From: Candidatus Levyibacteriota bacterium
GTDB taxonomy: Bacteria > Patescibacteriota > Microgenomatia > Levybacterales > UBA12049
NCBI GenBank assembly: GCA_016188975.1
Contig: JACPGQ010000027.1
Location: 1-45,279 of the forward strand
Direction of reading: 5' to 3'
Length of the DNA stretch: 45,279 nucleotides
Below are positions 7,427 through 14,145 of the stretch, piece after piece. Both the position numbers and the translations under genes were made by a program. Under the pieces are notes generated by a model. The model was not told where the DNA came from. It was given only the letters and a program-made list of their open reading frames with translations, and did not search any database. Positions within the stretch are counted from its first letter, which is position 1. Each line of letters starts with the position of its first letter.

Positions 7427-8116
7427 ATGATTTTTTATTTTCTCTTTTTACTGGTTGGAATGATTACATTTCTTTTCTCAGTGTATGAGTTGGGGAAGGA
7501 TGATATGACATTTATCAGAAAAAACGTCAGTTTGGATGGATTATTTACGACAGCGTTCCTAACAATGGGAGTTGGGATTCTTTTTGCGAGGGTTTTTTAT
7601 GTGCTTTTTCATTTCAATTCGAATTATCTGAATCCTTTGATGTTTTTTCTTATCTTCTACTATCCGGGACTGTCATTTCCGGGTGGGCTTTTGATAGGAG
7701 CCATTTTTCTTCTGTTTTATGCCCGGCGCAAGAAAATGCCTCTTGGCCATACGGTAGATTACTTCGGCCTAGCCCTTTTATCTGCGATGCCATTTGGTTA
7801 CATCGCGAATGCGTTTTTGGAACCTTTCAGTACTTATAAGCACGTTTTCTTACCAGTTATCGTGACAGCACTTTTCACTATCGGAGCGGGAATTTTACTG
7901 CCCCGAACACACAGGCATGAGTTAAAAGCGGGGACACTTGGAGCATCATCAATTCTTGTTGTTTCATTTATCAACTTTCTGACAAATGTCCTCAATCGTA
8001 CGCAAGCAGGGGAACTCTCAATAACGTCTACTGACATTGTTTCACTCGTCACATTCCTTACCTCGCTGATTTTCTTTATAAAACAAGAGTACATCTTGGC
8101 GAAGGTCAAAAAGTAA
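7427..8116 (+). CDS. Lgt-like membrane protein lacking catalytic residues
   Basis: A 229-aa protein with about seven membrane segments that aligns by eye with prolipoprotein diacylglyceryl transferase. Its ARVFYVLFHF corresponds to the Lgt region GRIGYVLFYN, PGLSFPGGLLIG to the Lgt SFHGGLIG, and AMPFGYIANAFLE to the Lgt PFGLGAGRLGNFINGE. The catalytic His of SFHGG is Pro here, and the essential Arg of GRLGNF is missing. It is therefore unlikely to transfer diacylglycerol as Lgt does. It may be a lipid-binding relative or have another catalytic role. It is co-directional with and tightly linked to the MFS gene upstream. Confidence 0.6.
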   Translation: MIFYFLFLLVGMITFLFSVYELGKDDMTFIRKNVSLDGLFTTAFLTMGVGILFARVFYVLFHFNSNYLNPLMFFLIFYYPGLSFPGGLLIGAIFLLFYARRKKMPLGHTVDYFGLALLSAMPFGYIANAFLEPFSTYKHVFLPVIVTALFTIGAGILLPRTHRHELKAGTLGASSILVVSFINFLTNVLNRTQAGELSITSTDIVSLVTFLTSLIFFIKQEYILAKVKK

Positions 8117-8117
8117 C

Positions 8118-8948
8118 ATGGAAAACTCCACGATACAAATTATTTACGAAGACGAGTCCGTTTTGGTGATCAATAAACCTGCCGGGATTACCGTAAACCG
8201 TTCTGAAACAGCGAAGGAAGATACTGTGCACGATTGGGCAGAGGAATATCTAAAAATCCGAAGCCCCGTACCATATGGTACAGGGCGAAGCACTGAGCAC
8301 CCGCCGCGGGGCGAGAATTTCGAATGTTTAAATAGGGGAGGTATTGTTCATAGGCTTGATAAGGAAACGTCAGGAGTTTTGCTGCTTGCCAAGACACCCG
8401 AAGTATTTGTTGAGCTTCAGCGACAATTCAAAGAACGACTTGTTGAAAAAACCTATATTGCCCTCGTTCATGGAATGGTGAAGCCCTCAATAGGTGAAAT
8501 ACGTGCTCCTGTCGGGAGATTGCCCTGGAACAGAAAACAATTTGGGATTGTACCCGGAGGGCGAGAATCGGTGACGAAATATAAGGTAATTTCAAATTTC
8601 AAATTTCCCCACTCCGCTGAAGCTTCGCCGAATAGGCCTACTCGGCGGGGCAAGCAAATTTCTAATGACCAATACGAAGAATTGACTCTTGTTGAGCTCC
8701 ATCCAGAAACAGGGAGGACCCACCAGATTCGTGTTCACCTCAAGTACATTGGACATCCCATCGTCTCGGATTTTTTGTATGCGGGTCGCAAGACTGCCCG
8801 TGATGATCGCAAACATCTCTCGCGGGTATTTTTACATGCGCAGTCGCTTTCGTTTCTCCATCCGACGACAGGGGAGAGAAAGACGGTCTCCGCTCATTTT
8901 CCAGAAGAACTCTCAGCATTTCTAAATTCTCTTGAGAAGGTTGAATAA
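8118..8948 (+). CDS. RluA-family pseudouridine synthase
   Basis: Converts specific uridines in rRNA or tRNA to pseudouridine. The catalytic motif HRLDKETSG (residues 78-86, Asp81) is intact. The VINKPAGITV N-terminal strand and the C-terminal GRTHQIRVHL and HPIVSD motifs are present. The start lies one base after the preceding stop, so translation is probably coupled. Two segments do not belong to the family: residues ~48-73 and ~158-180. Both correspond to palindromic repeats inserted in frame. The target RNA and position (RluD or RluC type) cannot be decided from the sequence. Confidence 0.88.
   Translation: MENSTIQIIYEDESVLVINKPAGITVNRSETAKEDTVHDWAEEYLKIRSPVPYGTGRSTEHPPRGENFECLNRGGIVHRLDKETSGVLLLAKTPEVFVELQRQFKERLVEKTYIALVHGMVKPSIGEIRAPVGRLPWNRKQFGIVPGGRESVTKYKVISNFKFPHSAEASPNRPTRRGKQISNDQYEELTLVELHPETGRTHQIRVHLKYIGHPIVSDFLYAGRKTARDDRKHLSRVFLHAQSLSFLHPTTGERKTVSAHFPEELSAFLNSLEKVE
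8263..8286. repeat. Palindromic element inside the pseudouridine synthase gene (1)
   Basis: A 24-bp near-perfect palindrome with the 14-bp core GTACCATATGGTAC (8268-8281), flanked by GCCC/GGGC. It encodes a segment absent from the family. Confidence 0.7.
8626..8647. repeat. Palindromic element inside the pseudouridine synthase gene (2)
   Basis: CGCCGA (8626-8631) and TCGGCG (8642-8647) enclose the self-complementary AGGCCT. The surrounding 8590-8665 is bounded by repeated AAATTTC motifs and encodes a non-conserved loop of the enzyme. Confidence 0.6.
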
Positions 8949-8972
8949 TTGAGGGTTTTTCGGTAGGATAGA

Positions 8973-9101
8973 GATATCCGAATTTATCCGAATGAAATTA
9001 CTCGTATGAATCCGGATTCTGAGTATAAAGATTTGGTTAATGCCTAACGCATGGCAAGATTCGGATATATTAGGATTAATACAATTTGGATACATTCGGA
9101 T
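8973..9101. repeat. Nested ATCCGAAT inverted repeats
   Basis: GATATCCGAAT (8973-8983) and ATCCGAATG (8986-8994) are matched in inverse orientation by ATTCGGATAT (9059-9068) and CATTCGGAT (9093-9101). The perfect palindrome GAATCCGGATTC (9008-9019) lies in the loop. The region fills the gap between the pseudouridine synthase and the 45-aa gene and could fold into one long branched hairpin. A related CCGAAATCCGAATTTAG stretch is near 14027. Confidence 0.65.
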
Positions 9102-9117
9102 TAGGGTGGTGAGGAAA

Positions 9118-9255
9118 ATGGCTGGACAAGGATTTTTTAAAGGAGAAAAGAAAAAACAAAAAAAAGATAAACAGAAACCGTCGATTGGTGTAACTTCTAG
9201 TAAGCCAATTTTTACTCTCCCTGAAGTCATTTCTAAAAAAGACAAAGCGTACTAG
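9118..9255 (+). CDS. Small basic protein, 45 aa
   Basis: MAGQGFFKGEKKKQKKDK begins a 45-residue, strongly basic protein ending in LPEVISKKDKAY. The start at 9118 is chosen because a GTGAGG Shine-Dalgarno sits five bases upstream. In-frame codons further upstream fall in the inverted-repeat region. The Phe-Phe-Lys opening followed by a Lys-rich stretch suggests an RNA-binding or ribosome-associated peptide, but this is a guess from composition. I do not recognise a named family. Confidence 0.6.
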   Translation: MAGQGFFKGEKKKQKKDKQKPSIGVTSSKPIFTLPEVISKKDKAY

Positions 9256-9292
9256 GTGATACATACATGCCTCGTTTGCAGTTCTTGCTTTC

Positions 9293-10105
9293 ATGAGAGA
9301 TCGTACTCTGTCCCATTCCAGCAAAAGCTTACGGCTGCTCGTGGTTTTCCTTGCAATCGTTTTTTTGCTGAGCGCTCTTTCTTTAGGAGTAAAACTATTC
9401 CGACTGATTCAGGCAAGCAGCTATGACGGAAGTCATCGGTTTATTGTGAGTGTTGTCGATGCGAAGAAACACATCTGGATTGCGTCTCTTGCGCCTTCTG
9501 AGAAGGCGCTTCTCCTCTCGTTAAAGCAAGCGGATTCCAAACAGGATATCGCTTCACGTCTCTTAATACCCATAAATGGAACCATCCTTCTGCAACAAGA
9601 GGCAGACACTTCATCGTTGTCTACGCTTTTTGCTACAGCACTGTTTGACCCACAAACCCGATATGAAAACATGACAGTCTATGACATGTTCCGCTTGTAC
9701 CTGGACGCACTGCGAATCGCTTCAAAAGATACAACTGTTGCTTCATATACTTTCAGTGAAGACGTGAATACTATTTCTGATGCGCTCAGAAGGCTTTTTG
9801 TTGACAGTAAGCTCGTCGCAAACGATCAAACGATTGCGATAGAAAATGGTTCCGGAACATCGGGAATTGGACAAAGGCTTGAGAGGATAGTGACACTTCT
9901 TGGGGGAAACGTCGTCTCGGTGACGACAGCACGCGCGACCCAGCAGCCTACCTATATCTACTACTCAGGAGAAAAAACCTATACAACAAAACGTCTCGAG
10001 CGATTACTAAAACAGCAGGCAGAAGTAGGGGACACAAAAATTGCAGATATTCTTGTCGTAGTCGGTGTACGTAGCCTTCAGCTTGATATTTTTGCTACAA
10101 TCTAA
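9293..10105 (+). CDS. Membrane-anchored protein with LytR_C domain
   Basis: A 270-aa protein with one N-terminal membrane helix (residues ~13-35) and a large extracytoplasmic part. The C-terminal ~90 residues match the LytR_C pattern: IENGSGTSGIGQRLERIVTLLGG-like opening, then a variable strand, then a YYSGEKTYTTKRLERLL-like helix and a final ADILVVVG strand. LytR_C usually follows the LytR-CpsA-Psr phosphotransferase domain, but that catalytic domain is absent here. It may bind cell-wall glycopolymer. The gene is followed two bases later by a 54-aa membrane protein. Confidence 0.7.
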   Translation: MRDRTLSHSSKSLRLLVVFLAIVFLLSALSLGVKLFRLIQASSYDGSHRFIVSVVDAKKHIWIASLAPSEKALLLSLKQADSKQDIASRLLIPINGTILLQQEADTSSLSTLFATALFDPQTRYENMTVYDMFRLYLDALRIASKDTTVASYTFSEDVNTISDALRRLFVDSKLVANDQTIAIENGSGTSGIGQRLERIVTLLGGNVVSVTTARATQQPTYIYYSGEKTYTTKRLERLLKQQAEVGDTKIADILVVVGVRSLQLDIFATI

Positions 10106-10107
10106 CT

Positions 10108-10272
10108 ATGCTTATTCTTGTCATCCTTCTTATTGCGCTCATTTCCATCAGCCTGTCGTTTCTGTCGCTTCGGAATATGAAAAAAATGGGGGAAATGCAT
10201 CAGGCGAAGAAGGACCTTAAAAAACATCGCGTTGTCTTTCAGAAGGATTCGCCCATCTCATCTTCTGAATAG
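10108..10272 (+). CDS. Small single-pass membrane protein, 54 aa
   Basis: A short gene directly after the LytR_C gene. Residues 2-20 are a hydrophobic helix (LILVILLIALISISLSFL), followed by a charged amphipathic tail with KKMGEMHQAKKDLKKHRVV. The likely topology is N-out, C-in, with a cytoplasmic coiled-coil-like tail. Its last 34 bases overlap the 3' end of the minus-strand TPR gene, so the two messages are complementary there. It is too short for a confident family call, but the two-base spacing to the upstream gene and the clean helix-plus-tail design favour a real gene. Confidence 0.55.
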   Translation: MLILVILLIALISISLSFLSLRNMKKMGEMHQAKKDLKKHRVVFQKDSPISSSE

Positions 10273-11000
10273 GAAGCATCCTCGGAATCCTCATCGTCTC
10301 CTTCACGTTTTTCCGACATCTTTTCGATGCGTTTCCCGTTGGTATTCTCCAGAACAAATCGCGTTTTGTCACTCGTTGCAAACGAAGGTTGATTCTTAAA
10401 GCGCGCGACTCGTTTTGTCTCTTTGATAAAAACCGCTACTTTATGATTGTTGATTGTTTTTACAAATGCTTCGTACGTGTTCCCGCCGTTTATGAATTTT
10501 ATGAGGCGTTTACTTAAGTCGTCAGGGAGCATACCGATGAAATGCTTGTCATTGTCCAGTACGAAGATTTTCATTCGTTTGACATGAAGACCAATCCCTT
10601 CGCCGCAACGGAGTTTACTGATGACTTTTTGGTCGGCGATGTTGATAAGTTCAACAACCTTCGTTTTCCCTGGTTCTTCAATGAAGATATTATTCATCGG
10701 GACAAATGAAAAATCAGCAGTTGCTTTTTTTGTGTCAACCGCTGTAAGCCGTTTGAGATTTTTTAAAGCAATTGGGTTTTGAACATCAAGAGAGAGAACT
10801 TTTTGGTAGCTATGTTTGGCCTGCTTGATATCACCCATGCTTGCAAAGGCAAATGCAATTCTGTTGAGAGCGTCTATGTCATCGGGAAATTCTTGGAGTA
10901 TTTGTTTGTTTAATGCAATTGCCCTCGTCCAATCACCTTTCAGTGCAGTTTGTATTGCTTGGGATTTAATTGCAGTTATGAGGTTCGGAGTTTTGTCCAT
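10239..11000 (-). CDS. TPR-repeat protein
   Basis: A 253-aa cytoplasmic protein. Residues ~10-80 form two tetratricopeptide repeats (KGDWTRAIALNKQILQEFPD, then DALNRIAFAFASMGDIKQAK) with the usual Trp/Leu/Gly/Tyr/Ala/Pro spacing. The rest is a beta-rich domain without a recognised name, ending in a highly acidic tail. ATG 11000 is chosen; the same frame also has a TTG at 11036 that is closer to the predicted start of transcription. It is divergent from yebC, and their promoters share a region with back-to-back -35 boxes. Confidence 0.7.
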   Translation of the reverse strand: MDKTPNLITAIKSQAIQTALKGDWTRAIALNKQILQEFPDDIDALNRIAFAFASMGDIKQAKHSYQKVLSLDVQNPIALKNLKRLTAVDTKKATADFSFVPMNNIFIEEPGKTKVVELINIADQKVISKLRCGEGIGLHVKRMKIFVLDNDKHFIGMLPDDLSKRLIKFINGGNTYEAFVKTINNHKVAVFIKETKRVARFKNQPSFATSDKTRFVLENTNGKRIEKMSEKREGDDEDSEDASYSEDEMGESF

Positions 11001-11050
11001 TTGTCTGCCCGAAGGATCGACAAGCAGTTGTCGCAAAAATGAATGGAGTT

Positions 11051-11079
11051 ATTCTACTGTCCTTTATTGCAAAAGTCAA
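11051..11079 (-). promoter_or_regulatory. Promoter of the TPR-protein gene
   Basis: On the minus strand: -35 TTGACT (11079-11074), 17-nt spacer, -10 TAGAAT (11056-11051). The start point is near 11044, giving a leader of about 44 nt to the ATG or about 8 nt to the TTG. Confidence 0.55.
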
Positions 11080-11096
11080 TGGGGAAAAGGTATAAT
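11067..11096 (+). promoter_or_regulatory. Promoter of yebC
   Basis: -35 TTGCAA (11067-11072), 18-nt spacer, perfect -10 TATAAT (11091-11096). A leader of about 22 nt carries a strong AAAGGAG Shine-Dalgarno, unlike the leaderless promoters elsewhere in the window. Confidence 0.65.
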
Positions 11097-11124
11097 TATT
11101 CGAAATTACGACTGAAAGGAGTAT

Positions 11125-11868
11125 ATGAGTGGGCATTCAAAATGGTCAACTATTAAGCGTCAAAAAGGTGCAGCGGATACGAAACGAAGCCAATTATTTA
11201 CCAAACTCTCAAATGCGATAACGCTTGCTGTCAGGCAGGGTGGGGGAGTCGGAGATCCTGCACTCAACTTCAGACTCCGACTTGCGATAGAGGCTGCCAA
11301 GGCTTCCAACATGCCCAAAGATAATATAGAGCGGGCGATCACCCGGGCTCAGGGAGCATCAGCATCAGATATGCAGGAGGTCGTGTATGAAGGATTTGGC
11401 CCCGGGGGATTCAGTATCATTGTGCAAGCAGTAACAGACAACAAGCTTCGGACAAATGCAGAGATCCGGAATATATTTGATAAGCATGGTGGAAGTTTTG
11501 GTGTGCCTGGATCAGTCAGTTATCAGTTTGCCCAAAAGGGAAGTATCATTGTATCAAGAAGAGGAAAGACTGTTGATGATATTTTTCTTTTGGCTGCTGA
11601 TAGTGGGGCGGAAGATGTGGAAGAAGCGGGGGAAGAAGTGATTATTTACACCCGGCCGGAGGAATTAGGGATCGTCCGTGAGGCTTTACAAAAAGAGGGA
11701 ATTGAGCTCCGGGAAGCGAAGCTTATTCGGAAGCCTCTCATGCTTTTTCCGATCACTGATGCTGCAACTGCCAATAAAGCACTTTCGTTCACGTCGCTTC
11801 TTGAGGACCATCAGGATGTACAGGAAGTGTTCACCAATTTCGATATTCCCGATGAGCTCCTTGAGTAG
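11125..11868 (+). CDS. yebC: YebC/PmpR-family regulator (TACO1-like)
   Basis: A 247-aa protein of normal length beginning with the signature MSGHSKWSTIKRQKGA, followed by KLSNAITLAVRQGGG and NMPKDNIERAI. The family includes DNA-binding regulators such as PmpR and the translational activator TACO1; recent work links bacterial members to relief of ribosome stalling. The strong Shine-Dalgarno AAAGGAG lies six bases before the ATG. The family assignment is certain. Whether this member acts on transcription or translation is not. Confidence 0.95.
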   Translation: MSGHSKWSTIKRQKGAADTKRSQLFTKLSNAITLAVRQGGGVGDPALNFRLRLAIEAAKASNMPKDNIERAITRAQGASASDMQEVVYEGFGPGGFSIIVQAVTDNKLRTNAEIRNIFDKHGGSFGVPGSVSYQFAQKGSIIVSRRGKTVDDIFLLAADSGAEDVEEAGEEVIIYTRPEELGIVREALQKEGIELREAKLIRKPLMLFPITDAATANKALSFTSLLEDHQDVQEVFTNFDIPDELLE

Positions 11869-11887
11869 AGCAGTTGTCGTACCCTTC

Positions 11888-12766
11888 ATGAAGCGGTTAC
11901 TTTCAAAATTACGTCTTCGCCTAAGACGCGAGACACCACGCAAGGTAAGACATCCAAAAAAAACGATACTTATCGCCCTGGATAAACGACAAAAATTCGT
12001 TATCGGCGTGCTCATTCTCTCGGTTCTTTTGTTCGTTTCTGAATTTTACCATTTCCGTTTTTCAAAATCTGGTTTTCTCGTATCATTTGGACTATCGGTT
12101 TTAAGCGACATCTTTCTCTATTGGGCAATACGCAGTGATTTGCCAAAACAGAAAACGCTCAATGCCTATACAATTTTTATACTCCCATTTTTTTATACGC
12201 TTGCCTTTACGCTTTTCTATTTTCTCGTTCCAGCCCGCATTCTGTCTCGAGTTATTCTGACGGGACTGTATGCAATCGGTCTTTATTCGCTGTACCTTTG
12301 CCAGAACATTTTCACAGTCGGCGTTACGAAAACAATTCAACTTCTTTCAGGAGCGAGAATAGTCTCTTTTGTGCTCACGCTCCTCTCGCTTTTCTTCCTG
12401 ATGAATATACTCTTTACACTTCATTTTCCAGTGTATGTTATTGCGCCGTTTATTTTTATCATTACGTATCTTCTGATGTATCAATCAATCTGGACGTACG
12501 CAATGCAACCGGAGACGACGCAACCGCTTCCTTTGTGGACAATGCTGTTAACACTCTGCGTTTTACAAGTAGCGATTATGATTTGGTTTTGGCCGAGCAC
12601 ACCAACGATAAGCAGCCTTTTTCTCACAGGACTTTTTTATACGATTGTCGGGCTCTCACATGTTTGGTTTGATCGAAGATTGTTCCGTGGAGTGTTGTGG
12701 GAATATGTGTGGGTAAGTGCAGTTGTCTTTTTTGTCCTTATTTTGGCAACGCCGTGGGGGAAGTAG
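11888..12766 (+). CDS. Polytopic membrane protein, unknown function
   Basis: About 292 aa. A short basic N-terminus (KRLLSKLRLRLRRETPRKVR) is followed by eight or nine hydrophobic helices with few charged residues between them. No family motif is recognised. The start at 11888 lies 19 bases after the yebC stop; an alternative ATG at 11852 would overlap yebC by 17 bases, and neither has a good Shine-Dalgarno. Synteny with yebC suggests co-transcription. Confidence 0.6.
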   Translation: MKRLLSKLRLRLRRETPRKVRHPKKTILIALDKRQKFVIGVLILSVLLFVSEFYHFRFSKSGFLVSFGLSVLSDIFLYWAIRSDLPKQKTLNAYTIFILPFFYTLAFTLFYFLVPARILSRVILTGLYAIGLYSLYLCQNIFTVGVTKTIQLLSGARIVSFVLTLLSLFFLMNILFTLHFPVYVIAPFIFIITYLLMYQSIWTYAMQPETTQPLPLWTMLLTLCVLQVAIMIWFWPSTPTISSLFLTGLFYTIVGLSHVWFDRRLFRGVLWEYVWVSAVVFFVLILATPWGK

Positions 12767-12784
12767 CTCCGCCGAAGGCGAAGA

Positions 12785-12895
12785 ATGTCAAATACTCCAA
12801 TGACATCCGCCAGCCGATAGGGCTTTGCCTGGCGGACCAATGTCCAATGTAATTTAATTTGACATTTATCATTTGATATTGGACATTTTACATTT
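12785..12895. repeat. Dispersed palindromic element, intergenic copy
   Basis: The core CCGCCAG...CTGGCGG is flanked by inverted AATGTC/GACATT motifs, including CAATGTCCAATG and TATTGGACATT. The same CCGCC(A)/(T)GGCGG core is found inside pyrC (29781), gyrB (43761) and the transaldolase gene (16292). Confidence 0.6.
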
Positions 12896-12939
12896 CTTAC
12901 AAACCAGAGCAGGGAAGAGGGGAAGGCGTGGTTCAATAG

Positions 12940-13765
12940 TTAAGCCCTATAGAATCTGATACAGTCTGATATAGTAATCAAAATTATAGGATCTTATTAG
13001 CTTCAAATGTGGATAAGTTTTGACGTTTTCACGGTTTTTTAAGGTCAGTTTTCACAGTGGGATATCTCCTTCGGGGAAAGTGTAAGTACGCCACGAGAGC
13101 TTGTTGTGTAGCATAATAAATAACACGTGCATTGTGATCTGATGTGAAGCGAGAAAACAAAGATCAGGGGTTCCTTCACTCCAAAGAGTAGATTGCCAAA
13201 CTTCTTTGAAAAAAATGCGAATGCCTAATCTGTAAGATTTTAAGGCTAAAATATGAGAATAGACTGTTATATCAATCTAAACGGAAATGCGTATTTGAGT
13301 GTTCTATATTTATCATTTTTGAAGCTAAAATAACCAAATTAGATTGATAAATCAATCTAAATGGAGAGGCCCTACGATGCCCGATGGAGCCCGTTTCCTG
13401 AAGAGCGACTGTATGTGTGCATCTTTATTCATTATCAGTGGCGTTGTCCACTCTATGCTTGGTAGTTTGAGGGAGTAGGAGCTTCTTGCTCCCTTGTCAC
13501 TTAAGGCCTGTATTTATGCATTGCCCTCGCTGTCGTACATTCATTGGTCGGATGCAGGTTGGGAAGCTAGATATATCATGTCGCACAATAATACTTTTAC
13601 GACGCTGTAGAGGCTAGAGCGTCTCGGGGGGGCCTCCCGGTTTCTGATCATTTCGGCCGTCCAAGTATACATTTTTTTTTATTATTTTCTCTGTACTCCC
13701 TCATATCGCACTCGTCTTTTTCGTATAAATAGAAAATTTCTCCTGTTCCCTACTATAGGGCTTAA
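12940..13765. other. 826-nt non-coding region bounded by perfect 13-bp inverted repeats
   Basis: TTAAGCCCTATAG (12940-12952) and its exact reverse complement CTATAGGGCTTAA (13753-13765) bound a stretch with no convincing gene. Inside are a TTTGAAGCTAA motif (inverted at 12997, direct at 13318, and again outside at 13796), a 22-bp palindrome (13339-13360), a GACGCT/AGCGTC hairpin near 13600, a GGAGC/GCTCC hairpin near 13479, and a GGGGGG/CCTCCC stretch with a T-run near 13670. Two overlapping 33-34 codon frames begin at 13361 and 13377. It could be a large structured RNA closed by the terminal stem, or a non-autonomous mobile element. No conserved rnpB or tmRNA signature was seen. Confidence 0.45.
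13339..13360. promoter_or_regulatory. 22-bp operator-like palindrome
   Basis: TTAGATTGAT-AA-ATCAATCTAA, with perfect 10-bp arms. The half-site plus flank ATCAATCTAAA(C/T)GGA occurs again 80 bp upstream at 13271-13285. A GGAGAGG Shine-Dalgarno and an ATG (13377) follow, so it may control a very short frame. It could also be part of an RNA fold. Confidence 0.45.
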
Positions 13766-14145
13766 TTCGTGCGTGAAAATGAAAAATCGTGCGTTTTTGA
13801 AGCTAATTTTTATGAAATGGGTCTTCTTCGCAAAAATCGCTTAGAGGGAAGCATTTTCTCGACATTTCATTTGCCTCTTGCCATTGAGATGACTAGATAC
13901 ACGTCGTGTGAGTTTCAGAGGCCTTCTAGGGCATTCTGTGAGGTCATGTTTAGGCACGATTTCGGTCAATGATCTTGGATCTATTTTAATGAGCAAAAGC
14001 TCTGATAGTGCTTACAAACTTAAATCCGAAATCCGAATTTAGATTTTTTGAAGTTAGAGGTGAGACGTTTTTGATCTTGAATATTTGAAAATTGGATTTG
14101 TTGATCATCAAGAATTTAAAGGGAATGTCGCAATTCGAATTTTAA
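13766..14145. other. Non-coding stretch before the trehalase gene end
   Basis: 380 bases with no supported gene. The region has AT-rich composition, a repeated cgtgcgt motif near 13768-13794, a copy of TTTGAAGCTAA (13796-13806), a GAGC-AAAA-GCTC hairpin (13991-14002) and CCGAAATCCGAATTT near 14027. A 67-codon open frame here starts with GTG, lacks a Shine-Dalgarno and looks random. Confidence 0.5.

Noticed and set aside
12637-12936. 99-codon open frame on the minus strand
   Set aside because: It overlaps the end of the membrane-protein gene and translates a dispersed palindromic repeat (12785-12895).
13008-13016. Perfect DnaA-box match (TTATCCACA on the minus strand)
   Set aside because: Only one perfect box was found, without a cluster, AT-rich unwinding region or dnaA/dnaN nearby, so an origin is not supported even though gyrA and gyrB are in the window.
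13742-13761. T7-like promoter (ACTATAGGG)
   Set aside because: Only the last nine bases match. The upstream part of the T7 consensus is absent and no phage gene is nearby.
12940-13765. RNase P RNA or tmRNA in the large non-coding region
   Set aside because: The conserved GAGGAAAGTCC core of RNase P RNA and a tRNA-like tmRNA end were not found on either strand by eye. A covariance search would settle it.
12940-13765. piggyBac-like element because of TTAA at both ends
   Set aside because: No transposase is present, TTAA is common in AT-rich DNA, and no target duplication or second copy was seen.
13769-13972. 67-codon open frame on the + strand in the non-coding region
   Set aside because: GTG start, no Shine-Dalgarno, no promoter at the usual distance, random-looking composition, and it overlaps repeat motifs.
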